Position numbers and translations under genes: made by a program. 64,000 nt of DNA from Atherinomorus stipes (taxonomy: Eukaryota > Chordata > Actinopteri > Atheriniformes > Atherinidae), in assembly GCA_023101725.1 (NCBI GenBank), contig JALJCO010007107.1:1-64000 (forward strand), written 5' to 3'. Positions 19,215-29,592 of the stretch are shown one piece after another. Numbering within the stretch: the first letter of the stretch is position 1; each line of letters begins with the position of its first letter. The notes beneath the pieces were generated by a model. That model ran no database searches and was not told the DNA's origin. It was given only the letters and a program-made list of their open reading frames with translations.

Positions 19215-20362
19215 GCCAGACTATAAGTAGCTCTTCTTTCCATAGTTTGGTTGCTCCTGCGACTTGTAATTAAGTGCGACTGTTATATATTAAAATAAAT
19301 ACAATTTAACATATTTTTAATTGTTAATTCAAGAAGTAAAGACAAGGAGTAAATGTTATCATCTGATGACACCAGAGGGTGCTTTAGGCTTGTGAATATT
19401 AAGGCTTGTTAAGGGCAAAGATCCGAAAATCGAATTTCTCAGCAAGTGGAGTTCATGTTTGGACATCTGTCTGTGTGGTGGAACAAATCCTCAGAAATCA
19501 TGTTTATCCTTTTTAATTACGATGTATAATTATTTACAGGCATTAACTTTTGAATCAGAGTGACCAAGGATGTTTTACCAATCACATACTGTATAGCTCT
19601 TAATTGAAAAATCCCCAATTTGCCATTTTTTCAGCAAATGGAGTTTGTTTTCGACATTGCTTAAGTTCTGAAACACAAGTTTCTATTTTTTGTTCCTGCT
19701 GGTGTCACCAGAGGGGCTCTGGATTGAGATCGGGAGCTTGTTCAAGTTGCCAACTTGTCAATTTAGCCTATCCAGCCTCCATGGTATGTTTCCTTAACAT
19801 ACAAGCACATATTCAGGGGTGCAATGATACAAAAAATTTGTGGTTTTATACTTAAGTGTCACAGTTGGATATTTTTTTGATACAAAAAACAAACAAACAT
19901 TTTCATGGCTTTTTTAACCATTGTCCTTTTGTCCACAACGGCTAACCATCAGGGCCATACACAGTGTGAAAACCAAAGTAGTTCCAAATGTCAGGTCTAA
20001 ATATCATCAAACGCAGATCCACTGAGTTTTCAGCACGGAGTTCATCATCGGAGTTGATAAAGTTGATAAAATAAATTAAAAACAGTATTGTTCGATATTC
20101 AATACACGGTGCTCATGGTTCGATACACACTTGTATGGTTTGGTTTGATATGACTACATGTATTGCTGCATCTCTAATATTCAGCCTGTTCTGTGTAGAT
20201 GAATAAGTTGTTTTTCCCAGATTAAATGTCTTTTCCTGGTCTTGGATCTTCTGAAATAAATTTCTAAATGAATGCAACTTATAATTCAGTGTGACTTATG
20301 TGTTTTTTCCCTCTTTATGACGCAATTTATGACTGATGCAACTTATACTCTGGAAAATCTGA
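19215..20362. mobile_element. Probable MITE/hAT remnant with TATAAGT termini
   Basis: Left CTGCCAGACTATAAGTAGC and right GCAACTTATACTCTGGAAAA are imperfect inverted repeats. Internal copies of related words (GCAACTTATAATTCAGTGTG, GCGACTTGTAATTAAGTGCG) occur near each end. Interior readings such as 19604-19855 have no domain. A hAT-like GGTGCAATGATAC...GCATCTCTAATA pair at about 19815-20178 suggests a further nested element. Confidence 0.5.
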
Positions 20363-21225
20363 TTAGTCAAATCCGGGATCAAATACACTCTTTTGTAAAA
20401 TTCACTGCCATCTAGTGGTCAAGTTGGAGATAGCAACAATCTCAAATACAGTTTCCTTTTTTCTGTCCTGAGTTCTCTATGTGACAAGTCCTGCTCCTGA
20501 TTTCTCATGTATGTTCCCATATGACTTCTCCTGCATGCTGTAGTAGCTATAAGAGGGCTCGCTGCACAAATAAATATTCAATAAGAATGGGCAATAAGAC
20601 AACTTATTGTAGCCATGTGGTGACATTTTAATAGAAAGCTTTTCCTATTTTTTTCTTACATATCTTTGCTCTTACAGTACGCATTTTAACTTTAACCTCC
20701 AGAATGATCAATGCATCGTGTGCACCAGACAGAAACACAAGAGGATGTGAGATCAAAGTATCCTGCAGCCTGAATGAATCTCGTTGTAGTTTCCACCTGC
20801 GGAGTTGTGTGAAAAGTAGCACCACGACTCAGATGCAGAAAATGATGAATGGTTTTCTGGGTCTATGCACCTGCTTGCCAGTTGATAAGTTTGTTTTCTT
20901 CAAGCTACAGTGCAACAAAAACACAAAGCAGTTTCATCCTGAAGTAGTCTAGATGGCAACAATCGTGTTTGGGAATAAAGCTTTATACATCGTTTTTAGC
21001 CACTTGCTTGCAGGTTTGTGCAAAACTTGTTGATTTTTGCTTTATGAAACTGGGGAGTTTGAGAATGAACCAAACACATGACCTGTGTGTTGGGTGCAAT
21101 GATCTTCTTCTAAAATAATGCATCCTCCTCTTTGTAGTCATCTTGCACTCATCAGCTAGATGAATCATGGACAAAACTGAGTCTAATGCAAAGATGCCTT
21201 ACAAAATCACTGATATCCTCTAAAA
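20363..21225. other. Intergenic, no gene seen
   Basis: No exon, RNA gene or clear repeat ends recognised. Readings at 20628-20952 on both strands are mutual shadows without domains. Confidence 0.4.
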
Positions 21226-21360
21226 CATGGGTGCCCAACTCCAGTCCTCTAGCTATCATGCAACTTATAGATGCATCCCTTCTCCAACACAATTCAGTCC
21301 AATTGGACTGAATTCCCTTATCTGCATGTCGTTCAGCTCATTTGATTCAGGCGTGTCCAT
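21226..21360 (+). mobile_element. MITE end related to the insert at 7.74 kb
   Basis: Begins AACATGGGTGCCCAACTCCA followed by GTCCTCTAGC and GATGCATCCCTTCTCCAACA, words typical of a widespread fish MITE. Only one end is seen; the right limit is a guess. Confidence 0.45.
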
Positions 21361-21699
21361 ACAGTTTTTACACAGGCCATTATTAATTTAATAAATATAA
21401 GATCTCAAAGAAATGTACCTTTATCCAATCAGCTTCAAAGATCATGCTCCAGCTCCACCCTCGTGCCCAAATATGGTCATATCTGGCTCCAGGACGACCA
21501 ACACGGGAAAAGCTGAACTTGAAAGTTCAAACCAAAGAGAGAACCATTCTTAACCATAATGTCTCTACGGTAGCCCTGAATGGACACAAAAAACTGTAAA
21601 TTTGGTTTCTCCTATGAGTAGGGGGAACTATGAGGTCTTACGGTGGTTTAAGTCTGTAACTTCATCAACAGATATCGCTGTGTCCTACACACTAGACCT

Positions 21700-22048
21700 T
21701 TAAAGGGATAGTACACCCACAGAATGATGGTCCTTCATTTTCTACTCACCCTTCATGCTGAGCAAGACTGTGGAGCACTTTTTTAATATCTCATCGGTGC
21801 CTGACACAAAAAGATCCAAAAAAGTCCACAAAACTTGGCAATATTCCTCCATACTGCTCGTCCAGTAATCCAAGTGTCCTGAGTGGGTTGCGTCTAGAAT
21901 TTTCTCGAAACATCATTTAGTGTATTTTTATTGTCCAAACAGAAGTACATTGCACTTCCTGGATGTGCGTCCATGCGAGTTCACGACACTACTGAAGCTG
22001 TGGCAGATCAAATCAGAGTGCACGTTTCTTTCTTTCTTTCTTTCTGTC

Positions 22049-22088
<40 letters not shown>

Positions 22089-22453
22089 TTCTTTCTTTCT
22101 TTCTTTCTTTCTTTCCACTTGCATTATCGGCAGAGTAGGCGCTGAACGCCAAGGCTTCCGTAGTGTTGTGAACTCGCATTGACGCGCATTGCGCAAGTGC
22201 TATAAAAATATACTAAATGATGTCGTTTGGAGTAAATCATGGACGCTACCCACTCAGGACACTTGGGTTACATTGGACGAGCAGTTTGGAGGAATATTGC
22301 CAAGTTTTTGTGGACTTTTATGGACCTTTTTGTTTTGAGTGACGGATCTTCGGCTGCATTTGAGATATTAAAAAAGTGCTCCACAATCTTGCTCAACATG
22401 AGGGTGAGTAGAAAACAAACGCACATCATTCTATGAGTGTTGTATCCATTTAA
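21700..22453. mobile_element. TTAA palindromic element H with TTTC loop
   Basis: TTAA at 21700-21703 (TTAAAGGGATAGTACACCCA) and at 22450-22453. The arms are about 300 bp each and largely complementary: for example CTGAGTGGGTTGCGTC on the left against GACGCTACCCACTCAG on the right, and TTGGCAATATTCCTCC against GGAGGAATATTGCCAA. The apex carries a long TTTC microsatellite. Opposite-strand Phe-Leu-Ser and Lys-Glu-Arg ORFs over it are artefacts. Confidence 0.85.
22026..22116. repeat. (TTTC)n microsatellite
   Basis: About 22 TTTC units with a TGTC interruption and one dropped base, at the apex of element H. Confidence 0.96.
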
Positions 22454-23496
22454 GACTTAACATGAACACATTATTAAATATTAAGCCAGTGTTTTTTTTA
22501 CTTTCTGTGTAAGTTAAAAGCATGTCAGAGTATTATCTCATGAAGTCTGTCAGAGTTCAGAGGCCTGAGTCATTCACAGCTCCAGGTACTGAGTTATTGC
22601 TCATGACTCACTTCTTTCCCATGAAACCAGCTCCCAGATTGGGTTCAGGTAGCAGAAAGCCTCACTTCTTTAAAGGTGCCATGACATCAAATTTCACTTT
22701 TCTGGGGTTTTGGGTGTATAATATGATCTGTTGTGCACTGGTGAGGGCAAGTGAATGTCCAGAGAGAGAATCAAAGTTCCTGTGTATGGTCTGTTAGGTT
22801 TGTCTTTTTAGACAGAAAAAGAAGAAATAGGAGGGAGGCTATCAATAAAAGTAAATATATCAATATATGAAATTTAAATGTATCAAAAAAGGGACAAGTA
22901 AAAGGAAACAGGCCCCCCCCTTTGGTGGATGTTTGGTCGGCCGTCCCCCCCCTCCCTTGTTTGATTTGTGAGTTGGGAGTGAGGAGGAAGTAAGTACTGT
23001 GGGGTTGGGATTTAAAAAGAAATGAATAGAAAGAAAAAAAAAGGAAATACTTCTGGGAGGGGGGGGGAGGACGTCGTCATTATATTAAAGTTATTTTTAT
23101 TTTTATTAATGTTGTATGTGTTGAGGAGGGTAGTACAACACTGTCAGGAAGGGTCATGTGGCAGGGGGCTGGGGCTAGCACATTCGGAGACTGCAGTGGG
23201 ATCTAGATTTAAAATATAGGATAGAGCAAAGAGGAGTAAAGAATAAAAAATGAGTGATAGGGTGGTGTAGTGCCGTAACATCATATCACACACAACATGA
23301 TTTAGAGAGGGGGGGGTGTGGGTCTGAAAATAATAATAGTCGGAAAAAGGAGGTGTTTTTTTTTTTAGTGTATTTATAAAAAACAACAAAAATATATTAT
23401 TCTAAGTCATCGGGTTCAAACTTTCTATTTCCTAAAGCTTAAAGTTAGGGTTAGCTTGGTGACCCTTCGCCACTCCCATGGTTATGTTGCTGTAGA
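22454..23496. other. Intergenic with G/C homopolymer-rich patch
   Basis: A possible TTAA-type MITE left end (TTTAAAGGTGCCATGACATC) starts at 22672. From about 22905 to 23360 the sequence has many runs of 7-9 G or C (for example at 22912, 22944, 23061 and 23309) in otherwise random-looking DNA. This resembles noisy consensus over a difficult repeat more than real unique sequence. No gene seen. Confidence 0.45.
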
Positions 23497-24140
23497 CTAA
23501 GGGTGCGTCCCAATACACCCACTAGCCCTACTTTTTAGCCCTACCCCTAAGTAGTGGACAAAGCGAGGGGTAGGGGGCATGAATCTAGCCCTTCAGAGCG
23601 AGGGACGTCAGATGAAAGGGGTTAGAGAGCTGTATGCCATTATGAATCAAACAACAACAGCAACCTTTCGGAGAGCGACAGGACTCGGAGAAGAAAACTC
23701 AAAGTACTTATTACATGGTTGCTCGTAGCGTTAGCCAGACTAGCCAGGCTAGCTAGGCTAAAATACTGATGAAAAGCTTGCGAAGGCTTTTTGTCAGTTT
23801 ACAAGAGACAACAGTCGTCATGGTGACTTCTTCCCCGTGTGGTTCTGTTGTTTATTCATTAACTGAAGCATGATGAATGATGAAAAAAAGAAAAACAACT
23901 GCAACTGTTAACTCTGTGCTGTTGCTAGGTGTGTTGTTATGGTGAGACGTGTGTGCAAACGTCACATGCAGTCGCTTACGTGCCTGAATATAAATGCAGC
24001 AAGTGGTGTCCCAATTCCTAGCGAAGATTACAAATCCTACCCCTTGTGGCTTCAAATAGAGGGTGTAGTGATAGTGGGCGAGGGGTAGTGAGTACGGGCT
24101 AGTGGTTGCAAGCAGGGGGAACATTGGGATTGGGCCTAAG
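23497..24140. mobile_element. MITE with CTAAGGGTGCGTCCCAAT termini
   Basis: Left CTAAGGGTGCGTCCCAAT and right ATTGGGATTGGGCCTAAG are imperfect inverted repeats. Subterminal pairs also match (ACTAGCCCTAC and AGCCCTACCCCTAAG on the left; GGGCGAGGGGTAGTGAG on the right). Inside are GTCCCAATTCCTAGCGAAG and CTACCCCTTGTGGCTTC. 644 bp, no ORF of note. Confidence 0.65.
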
Positions 24141-24217
24141 TGCATTGTTGTGCATCTCCCAGCAGCCTGCGCACCAGCAGGCATCCTTGTGTGGCAAGGT
24201 ATGCAACGAGGGCCCGG

Positions 24218-24280
24218 GCGGGATTCGATCCCCAGACTCCCATGTGGGAGTCATGCTAACCAGTCAGCCAAAGGGATATC
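24218..24280 (-). repeat. tRNA-like sequence (SINE head or tRNA pseudogene)
   Basis: On the minus strand an A-box-like TTGGCTGACTGG and a B box GGGGATCGAATCCC lie 40 bp apart, with an anticodon-like hairpin GACTCCCACATGGGAGTC between them. No convincing acceptor stem pairs, and it abuts a MITE, so a SINE head or pseudogene is likelier than a working tRNA. If read as a tRNA the loop would offer CAC (Val), but the loop geometry is off. Confidence 0.45.
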
Positions 24281-24847
24281 TCTGTGGCCAAGTAGCCAGG
24301 GCGCATGATCAGTTGGAGGCATAGTGACAGGACCCCACACTGTCACACTTAGCTTAGTTATGGTGCTTGTTTACCCCCCAATCCTGCCCTTTCCACCCCA
24401 AACTGGTGAAGGTATATGGCCCTACTGGCACACTACTCATCAGTGAACCATAAGCAGTGCTGTGTTTATCATTAATGTGTGAAATCTGACTGAGTTTTAA
24501 CATGTCTGATGCTTAAATCAAAGCTGAGTTAAAATTTCTGTGATACCCTGATAAGTCGGGTGTGTTCTCCACACACCCATCAAATGCTGTTAAAACGTCA
24601 CCTCCTACTGCATTCCTCACCCTGAAGGCATCAAACTGCACATCATGCGGCTTCTCCTTCCTGATGTTTGCACAGCTTTATTGGCATTTTTACAAACAGA
24701 ACAACTACAAACATGCCGTGCGCCCCTGAGCTGTTACTGCAGGTGTGTGTGCGCACGTGTGTGGAAAAGCAGAGTAAGACAAATTGGGAGAGAGTTTCTA
24801 ATGTGGGGACTGAACCTGAACAGAGACTTGCTGCCGTGGAAACGGGG

Positions 24848-24856
24848 TATAAAAAG
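24848..24856 (+). promoter_or_regulatory. TATA-like box upstream of a possible leader exon
   Basis: TATAAAAAG in a purine-rich stretch about 290 bp upstream of the GC-richer block at 25140. It could drive a transcript starting near 24880. Isolated TATA-like words are common, so weight is low. Confidence 0.2.
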
Positions 24857-25139
24857 AGGGGGGAAGAGGAGTTGTGGTGTGAGGATGAAGAGGGTGCACA
24901 CACTCGCATGCACACAGTCATGTTTCCATCACTTCTGAGGACTCTTCATTCATTTCCTGCAGACTTGTTATAACACTAAGTCTCAATGGAGACTTGCTTT
25001 TTGAGGTGTTAAAACAGATTAATGTCCTCATAAGAGGAGTAATAAAGACTGAAATACACACAGAAAAGCAGAGGAAGGCAGCAAACTGAAAGGAGGAAGA
25101 GGAATGAGGCTGCACGAACAAGCCTGAGCGCGACACACT

Positions 25140-25753
25140 TTCCCTCCCACAGATACACACACCTCTCTCACACACACTGTTTTCCAGCCGGGCAGTGTGG
25201 AGCGTCAGACCTGGAGAGAGGAGCGAGGCGGCAGCAGCGTGGGGGGAAACCAGAGCTGCTGAAACACCAGGCGGCTGCTGGAGCCTGCGAGGCAGCCCAG
25301 AAACCCGCTTTCACGGAGGAGCATCTCTGCGTGCCGAGACCTGCTCCTCCAGCTGCTGCCTCCCATTCACCGGACAACCAAACAACCTGCAGGATTACAG
25401 GGAGGAAGCACCTGGAGCTCCATCATTTGGGAGTTTAGCTTTCAATTGAACCTACATGAGAAAAAAGTTGAAAACAGGCTGGTGCGTTTTTATCGGGACA
25501 CCTGAGGGATTATCCCAGCAGCTGCTGCAGACTGGAACAAATAAAGTTTAGAGCTGGAGCATCACTTTGTCACAGAGATGTGACAATCCTGCAGTTTATT
25601 CCAGGATCTGTAGAACCATCATAACCTCAAGGAAAGAGAAGTGATGTGGTCACTGACAACTGTCTCAGCGCTTTTCTGGGACTTTTCTGTCAATTTCAAT
25701 GGAGAAAAGGAGAGTTTGAAGGAGTTCCTGTCATTTCCTCAGAAGCAAAAACG
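25140..25753 (+). other. Possible untranslated first exon
   Basis: Sequence is GC-richer than its surroundings and free of repeats. It ends in a good donor, ACG|GTGAGC, at 25754. It contains several short upstream ORFs. The last ATG (25644) reads 36 codons to the donor, starting MWSLTTVSALFWDF, with no domain I know. This looks like a 5' UTR or lncRNA exon. A target coding exon cannot be assigned; dipk1c exon 1 at 39.6 kb is the nearest same-strand candidate, but no acceptor-led exon ties the two. Confidence 0.25.
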
Positions 25754-26534
25754 GTGAGCAAATGATTTCTACTTTATGTTAACAGAAAGCCACATCTGCT
25801 TCTTTAAAATAATTCCAACCTTTGGCTGGTGAGGTGCTTTTCTGGCAGAAGCAGACCACAGACAGAACTATTGTGGGTGGATTTCAGAAAATGACTCCAT
25901 TTTTCCAACCTCTAAGAATAGTAGTTTAACCCGTTTATCTCCACCGTCCTGAGGGACTTTGACTAAAAACACCATCTGCCTCTGAGACGGAGGGGAGTTA
26001 GCTCCAGCTGATCTGTGGCGGCTCACACGGTTTTCCGTTTCAGAGATGTGTCACAGCCCCAGCAGCCGCCGCTGAACGCCAGTAAGCTCCATCAGACTGG
26101 AAAAGCTCACATTAGAGAGTTAACTGCTGCACAGACTGGCTTCAGGAGCCACTTATCAGACTTGATGAGTGAAATAAAGCGATCTGTGCGTTTCCCACAT
26201 GGAGGAAATCTGCAGGATTATTTATGGCGTTTGGCACCTGTTGCATCTGAATAGCTACTATTAAATTTAAAGACGCTAAGTTTGGCATTGATCTGCACAA
26301 GAGCCATGAGCTATACAGCTGGAGGCTAGTTTGTCAGTCAAATGAACACCGAAGCACGCCAAATTAGAAACCAAAGTATGAAAAGATGCAAAGCAAATGC
26401 AAAGTTATGGAAATAAATAAAAATATGAGATGCAAAGAGAAAAATGTATGACAGAGAGATAACTACTGAATAGAAAAACCTAAATAAATTTCAAAGGGTC
26501 TTTCCCTGACAGACTGGGACAGACACAGACTTCT
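25754..26534. other. Intergenic or intronic, no gene seen
   Basis: Follows the possible donor at 25754. A 79-codon reading (26015-26254) has no recognisable domain. No repeat ends are obvious. Confidence 0.4.
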
Positions 26535-26660
26535 GTGACAGACTGGCGACCTGTCCAGAGTGTAGCCTACCCTGCCTCTCGCCTGATAATAGCTGGGATA
26601 GGCTCCAGCAACCCCCGCGACCCTGAACTGGATAAGCGGTACAGAAAATGACTGACTGAC
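26535..26660 (+). mobile_element. RTE/Rex3-like LINE 3' tail
   Basis: Contains GACAGACTGGCGACCTGTCC, AGCTGGGATAGGCTCCAGCA, CCCGCGACCCTGAACTGG and GATAAGCGG, ending in an ACTG tandem (ACTGACTGAC). This is the standard 3' end of a very common fish LINE family. 5'-truncated to about 125 bp, with no coding remnant. Confidence 0.8.
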
Positions 26661-27127
26661 ATGACATAAATATGTAGCCTACTGTACCAGCAGCAGTGGT
26701 ACAGTAAAACTTCTCCAGTATGCTTCCAACCAGTCTATATCACATACTGTATCCCATAACGGCCGTCTAAAACATATATTAATCATTCATTATTATGAAA
26801 GCTGAATGACAACTTCTTTTTCCCGTACCGAAGGCATGCTCCAACACAACAGAAATTTGTTCCGTCTCCCCGGCCTGTGAGAAAAACATGCGCCATTTTT
26901 ATTTATTTTTTTTAATAGTCTGCATGTTTGGAAGTTCTTGCAGCTTCTCTTCAACATGTTGTCTGGGTGGGACATTTTTTCTGTGGTCCCCAACAAATAT
27001 TGTATGAATGCTTTGAAATTTGAAGAGGGTGATAGGGCTGGGCGATATGCACAAAAATTCATATCTCGATATTTTTAACCTGAATCAGGATGTATGATGT
27101 ATGTAAGGGAAAATGTATGGAACGCAG

Positions 27128-27427
27128 TAGGGCTGGGAAAAAAAATTGATACACTGAAATATCGCGATATTTTCTTATGCTGATATCATATCGATATGTA
27201 AAAATGTGTCATCGATCTATTTTACTAATGAAATCTCACGAGATTTTGTTGTTCAGTCAAGAAATCTCGCAGGTTTTCGTGAAATCTCGCGAGATTTCAC
27301 CGTAATCTTACGAAATTTCACGAGATTTCGTTGGTAAAATAGATTAAAACTGCATTTTTGAATCTCGATATGAAATCTGCATATGAAATCGCGATATTTC
27401 AGTGTTCGATTTTTTTCCCCAGTTATA
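27128..27427. mobile_element. hAT-type element B, copy 2, with clean TSD
   Basis: 300 bp. Begins TAGGGCTGGGAAAAAAAATT and ends TTTTTCCCCAGTTATA. Flanked by a perfect 8-bp duplication, GAACGCAG, at 27120-27127 and 27428-27435. The body has GAAATCTCACGAGATTTTGT-type palindromic blocks and a central ATCTATTTTACTAATG. This copy proves that family B makes 8-bp duplications, i.e. is hAT-type. Confidence 0.9.
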
Positions 27428-27814
27428 GAACGCAGGTCATTATCGGGAAATACGGACCTTCAGGGCAAATGTAGACCCCTATGTAAAGCCTTCCATACAT
27501 TATATGGCTAAAATAAAATTCAAAGTAGTAAAGTCTTTTATTTTTGTGAGGGCCAAAGGTTTTACACTAAGAATAAAATAGTGCACAGTTGGGGCATTTG
27601 TTGCTTAGCAGCGTTTGTTAGTAGAGTCATGGCGGCTGAAATTTGGGCTAGCACCGGCTATTTCTGTATGTTGTACTGGACATTTTCTCCCTGCTGTTAG
27701 TATGCCTCCGGCCACTGGTCTTCTTGTGGTCTTCTTTTTGTCTTTTTTGTTCTGGAGAGGGTGGATCCTAAAACTAGGCCAGGACCCAAATTCCCCACAA
27801 GTGAAGCCAGTTGC

Positions 27815-28380
27815 CGTGTCACGTGTGTCGTCACTCCCGGAAAATACTACAATGGGCAAAGGCAAGGCCGCTAGGAGCCACAGGACAAATGATTGACAGC
27901 TGACGTACTCTGGGCTAAACGCTAACCGAGCTAACTCGAAACTAACAGGAGCTAATGAAGATTAGCTCCTAAGTGGCGGGCGTAAAGGTAAGACACGCTT
28001 AGACTTGCTATTGGCTGACTAAAAACCGCTGTTGTGCTCTGCTACAAACTGAGACCTCACCGAGAGCAAACAAGGAGCTAACCAGGAGCCACCTGTCAGC
28101 AGTCCGGGCTTCCGGTCTGCCGCATGTCAATCAAAAGGACATGCGCTTAATTATGTGTAATTTCAAGATTAAATACCATCTAAACGGATGAGTTATAAAA
28201 AAAAATTCACCCCCCTCACAGTTGACATGAAGGTAAACTTGACCTATTAAACCTAAAATGATTTTTTGAACCAGGCTGTAAACATGTTTATTTCTGCTGT
28301 GAAGTTGGCCTTTTAAACATAGCTTCCGGTCTTTCTGAATAGAGAAATGTGAAGCAGTTGGGCGTGTCTTACCGTCGCCA
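27815..28380 (+). repeat. Repeat D, tandem unit 1
   Basis: Begins TTGCCGTGTCACGTGTGTC and includes CAAATGATTGACAGCTGACG, GCTAAACGCTAACCGAGCTA, AATTATGTGTAATTTCAAGA and GAACCAGGCTGTAAACATG. Its order matches the tubb6 intron-4 copy (7.46-8.03 kb). It runs directly into a second copy. No convincing ORF; MADF- or transposase-type motifs are absent. Confidence 0.75.
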
Positions 28381-29045
28381 TCTTGCCGTGTCACGTACCG
28401 TCCTCCAGGAAAACCTAAAATGGGCAAGCGCGGCCGCGGGGCAAATGATTGACAGCTGACGTCTGTGGGCTAAACGCTAACTGAGCTAACACGAAACTAA
28501 GAGGAGCTAAAAAGATAAGGCCTAAGCGGATGGTTAAGGTAAGACAGTTAGCTTGATTGCTGACTAAACACCGGTTGTGGACTTGTAACAAACTGAGACC
28601 ATAAGAGAATGAGGAGCTAACTAGGAGCCTCGGTCGGAGGCGGAGCTTCCGGTCTGTCATAAGGACACGTTAATTATGTGTAATTTGAAGAATAAATAAC
28701 ATCTAAACAAATGAGTTATAAAAAAATTCACCCCCTCACAGTTGACATGAAGGTAAACTTGACCTAATAAACCTAAAATGATTTTGAACCAGGCTGTAAA
28801 CTGTTTTTTCTGCTGTGAAGTTGGCGTTTTTAACATGGGGTTTGGGGATTTGTCGCTGGGGCCCTGGGATGAGGGAGGATTCACTGAAGAAGGAGCTTCA
28901 CTGTTTGGGGGAGTTTTCCCCTGGGAGTCTTTGGGGGATTTGCTCTGTTTTAAAGCCCCTTGCGGATCGAGGGAGAAGTACAAATAATGACTTCTTCCTG
29001 GTAGCCTGATAGTTGGCCACCAGAGGTTGCCGCTTGGTTGAGACA
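28381..29045 (+). repeat. Repeat D, tandem unit 2 plus outer arm
   Basis: Starts TCTTGCCGTGTCACGTACCG, about 567 bp after unit 1, and follows the same order of landmarks with more substitutions and small deletions. After the AACCAGGCTGTAAACTG block it continues into GGGGGATTTGCTCTGTTTTA, TCTTCCTGGTAGCC and CCACCAGAGGTTGCCGCTTG. That stretch is the reverse complement of the left outer part of the intron-4 copy, showing D is a large foldback family. Confidence 0.75.
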
Positions 29046-29592
29046 AGAGACCAGACTACTTGCAATGCGGAGTAATATTAGGTTAACTGACCACGGGTTA
29101 AAAAAAAGGAAAAAAAAAATCTGTTGCCCTTGACAGCGGTCATTATATTGTAACGTTGGAAAAACCCATTCAAGTCAACGGAACATTCTACTGCATTCTA
29201 AAGAGCCGTATAAATTTAAACATTTTAAAAATGTCATTTAACCTAAGAAACCATTGTTTTTACAGCCCTTGAGTGCTAAAATGTGCATTTGACTGACAAA
29301 CAACATAAATAAAAATAGTTTTTTTTTTCTTTTAAGTTTGTGCTGAGGAAATTTATGTTTGAGGAAGTTTCAGGTGGTGGGGATGGTTCTCCATGGAGAT
29401 GGGCGGGGAGATGGGTGAAGTTGTGTGAGATGCAGACAGGGACAGGAGAAACGGGGGGAAAATAGTGTCTCTGACACTGAGATTTTGACTGAAAACAAGC
29501 GATCTCCATATAAACGAGATCCCCACATTCTATATTGCGTGTTACAAAATCTCGATACATTTGAAAATCGCGATATATTGCCCAGCCCTAAT

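Larger units (their letters stand above)
27033..29592. mobile_element. hAT-like composite C (ends TAGGGCTGGGCGATAT)
   Basis: Left TAGGGCTGGGCGATATGC and right GATATATTGCCCAGCCCTA are inverted repeats, with subterminal CTCGATAT words on both sides. In between lie element B copy 2 and two tandem D repeats. No 8-bp duplication joins the ends (GAGGGTGA and ATAGAAAT), so the ends may derive from two separate insertions or a rearranged one. Confidence 0.55.

Noticed and set aside
21928..22196. Lys/Glu- and Phe/Ser/Leu-rich ORFs
   Set aside because: Read through the TTTC microsatellite of element H.
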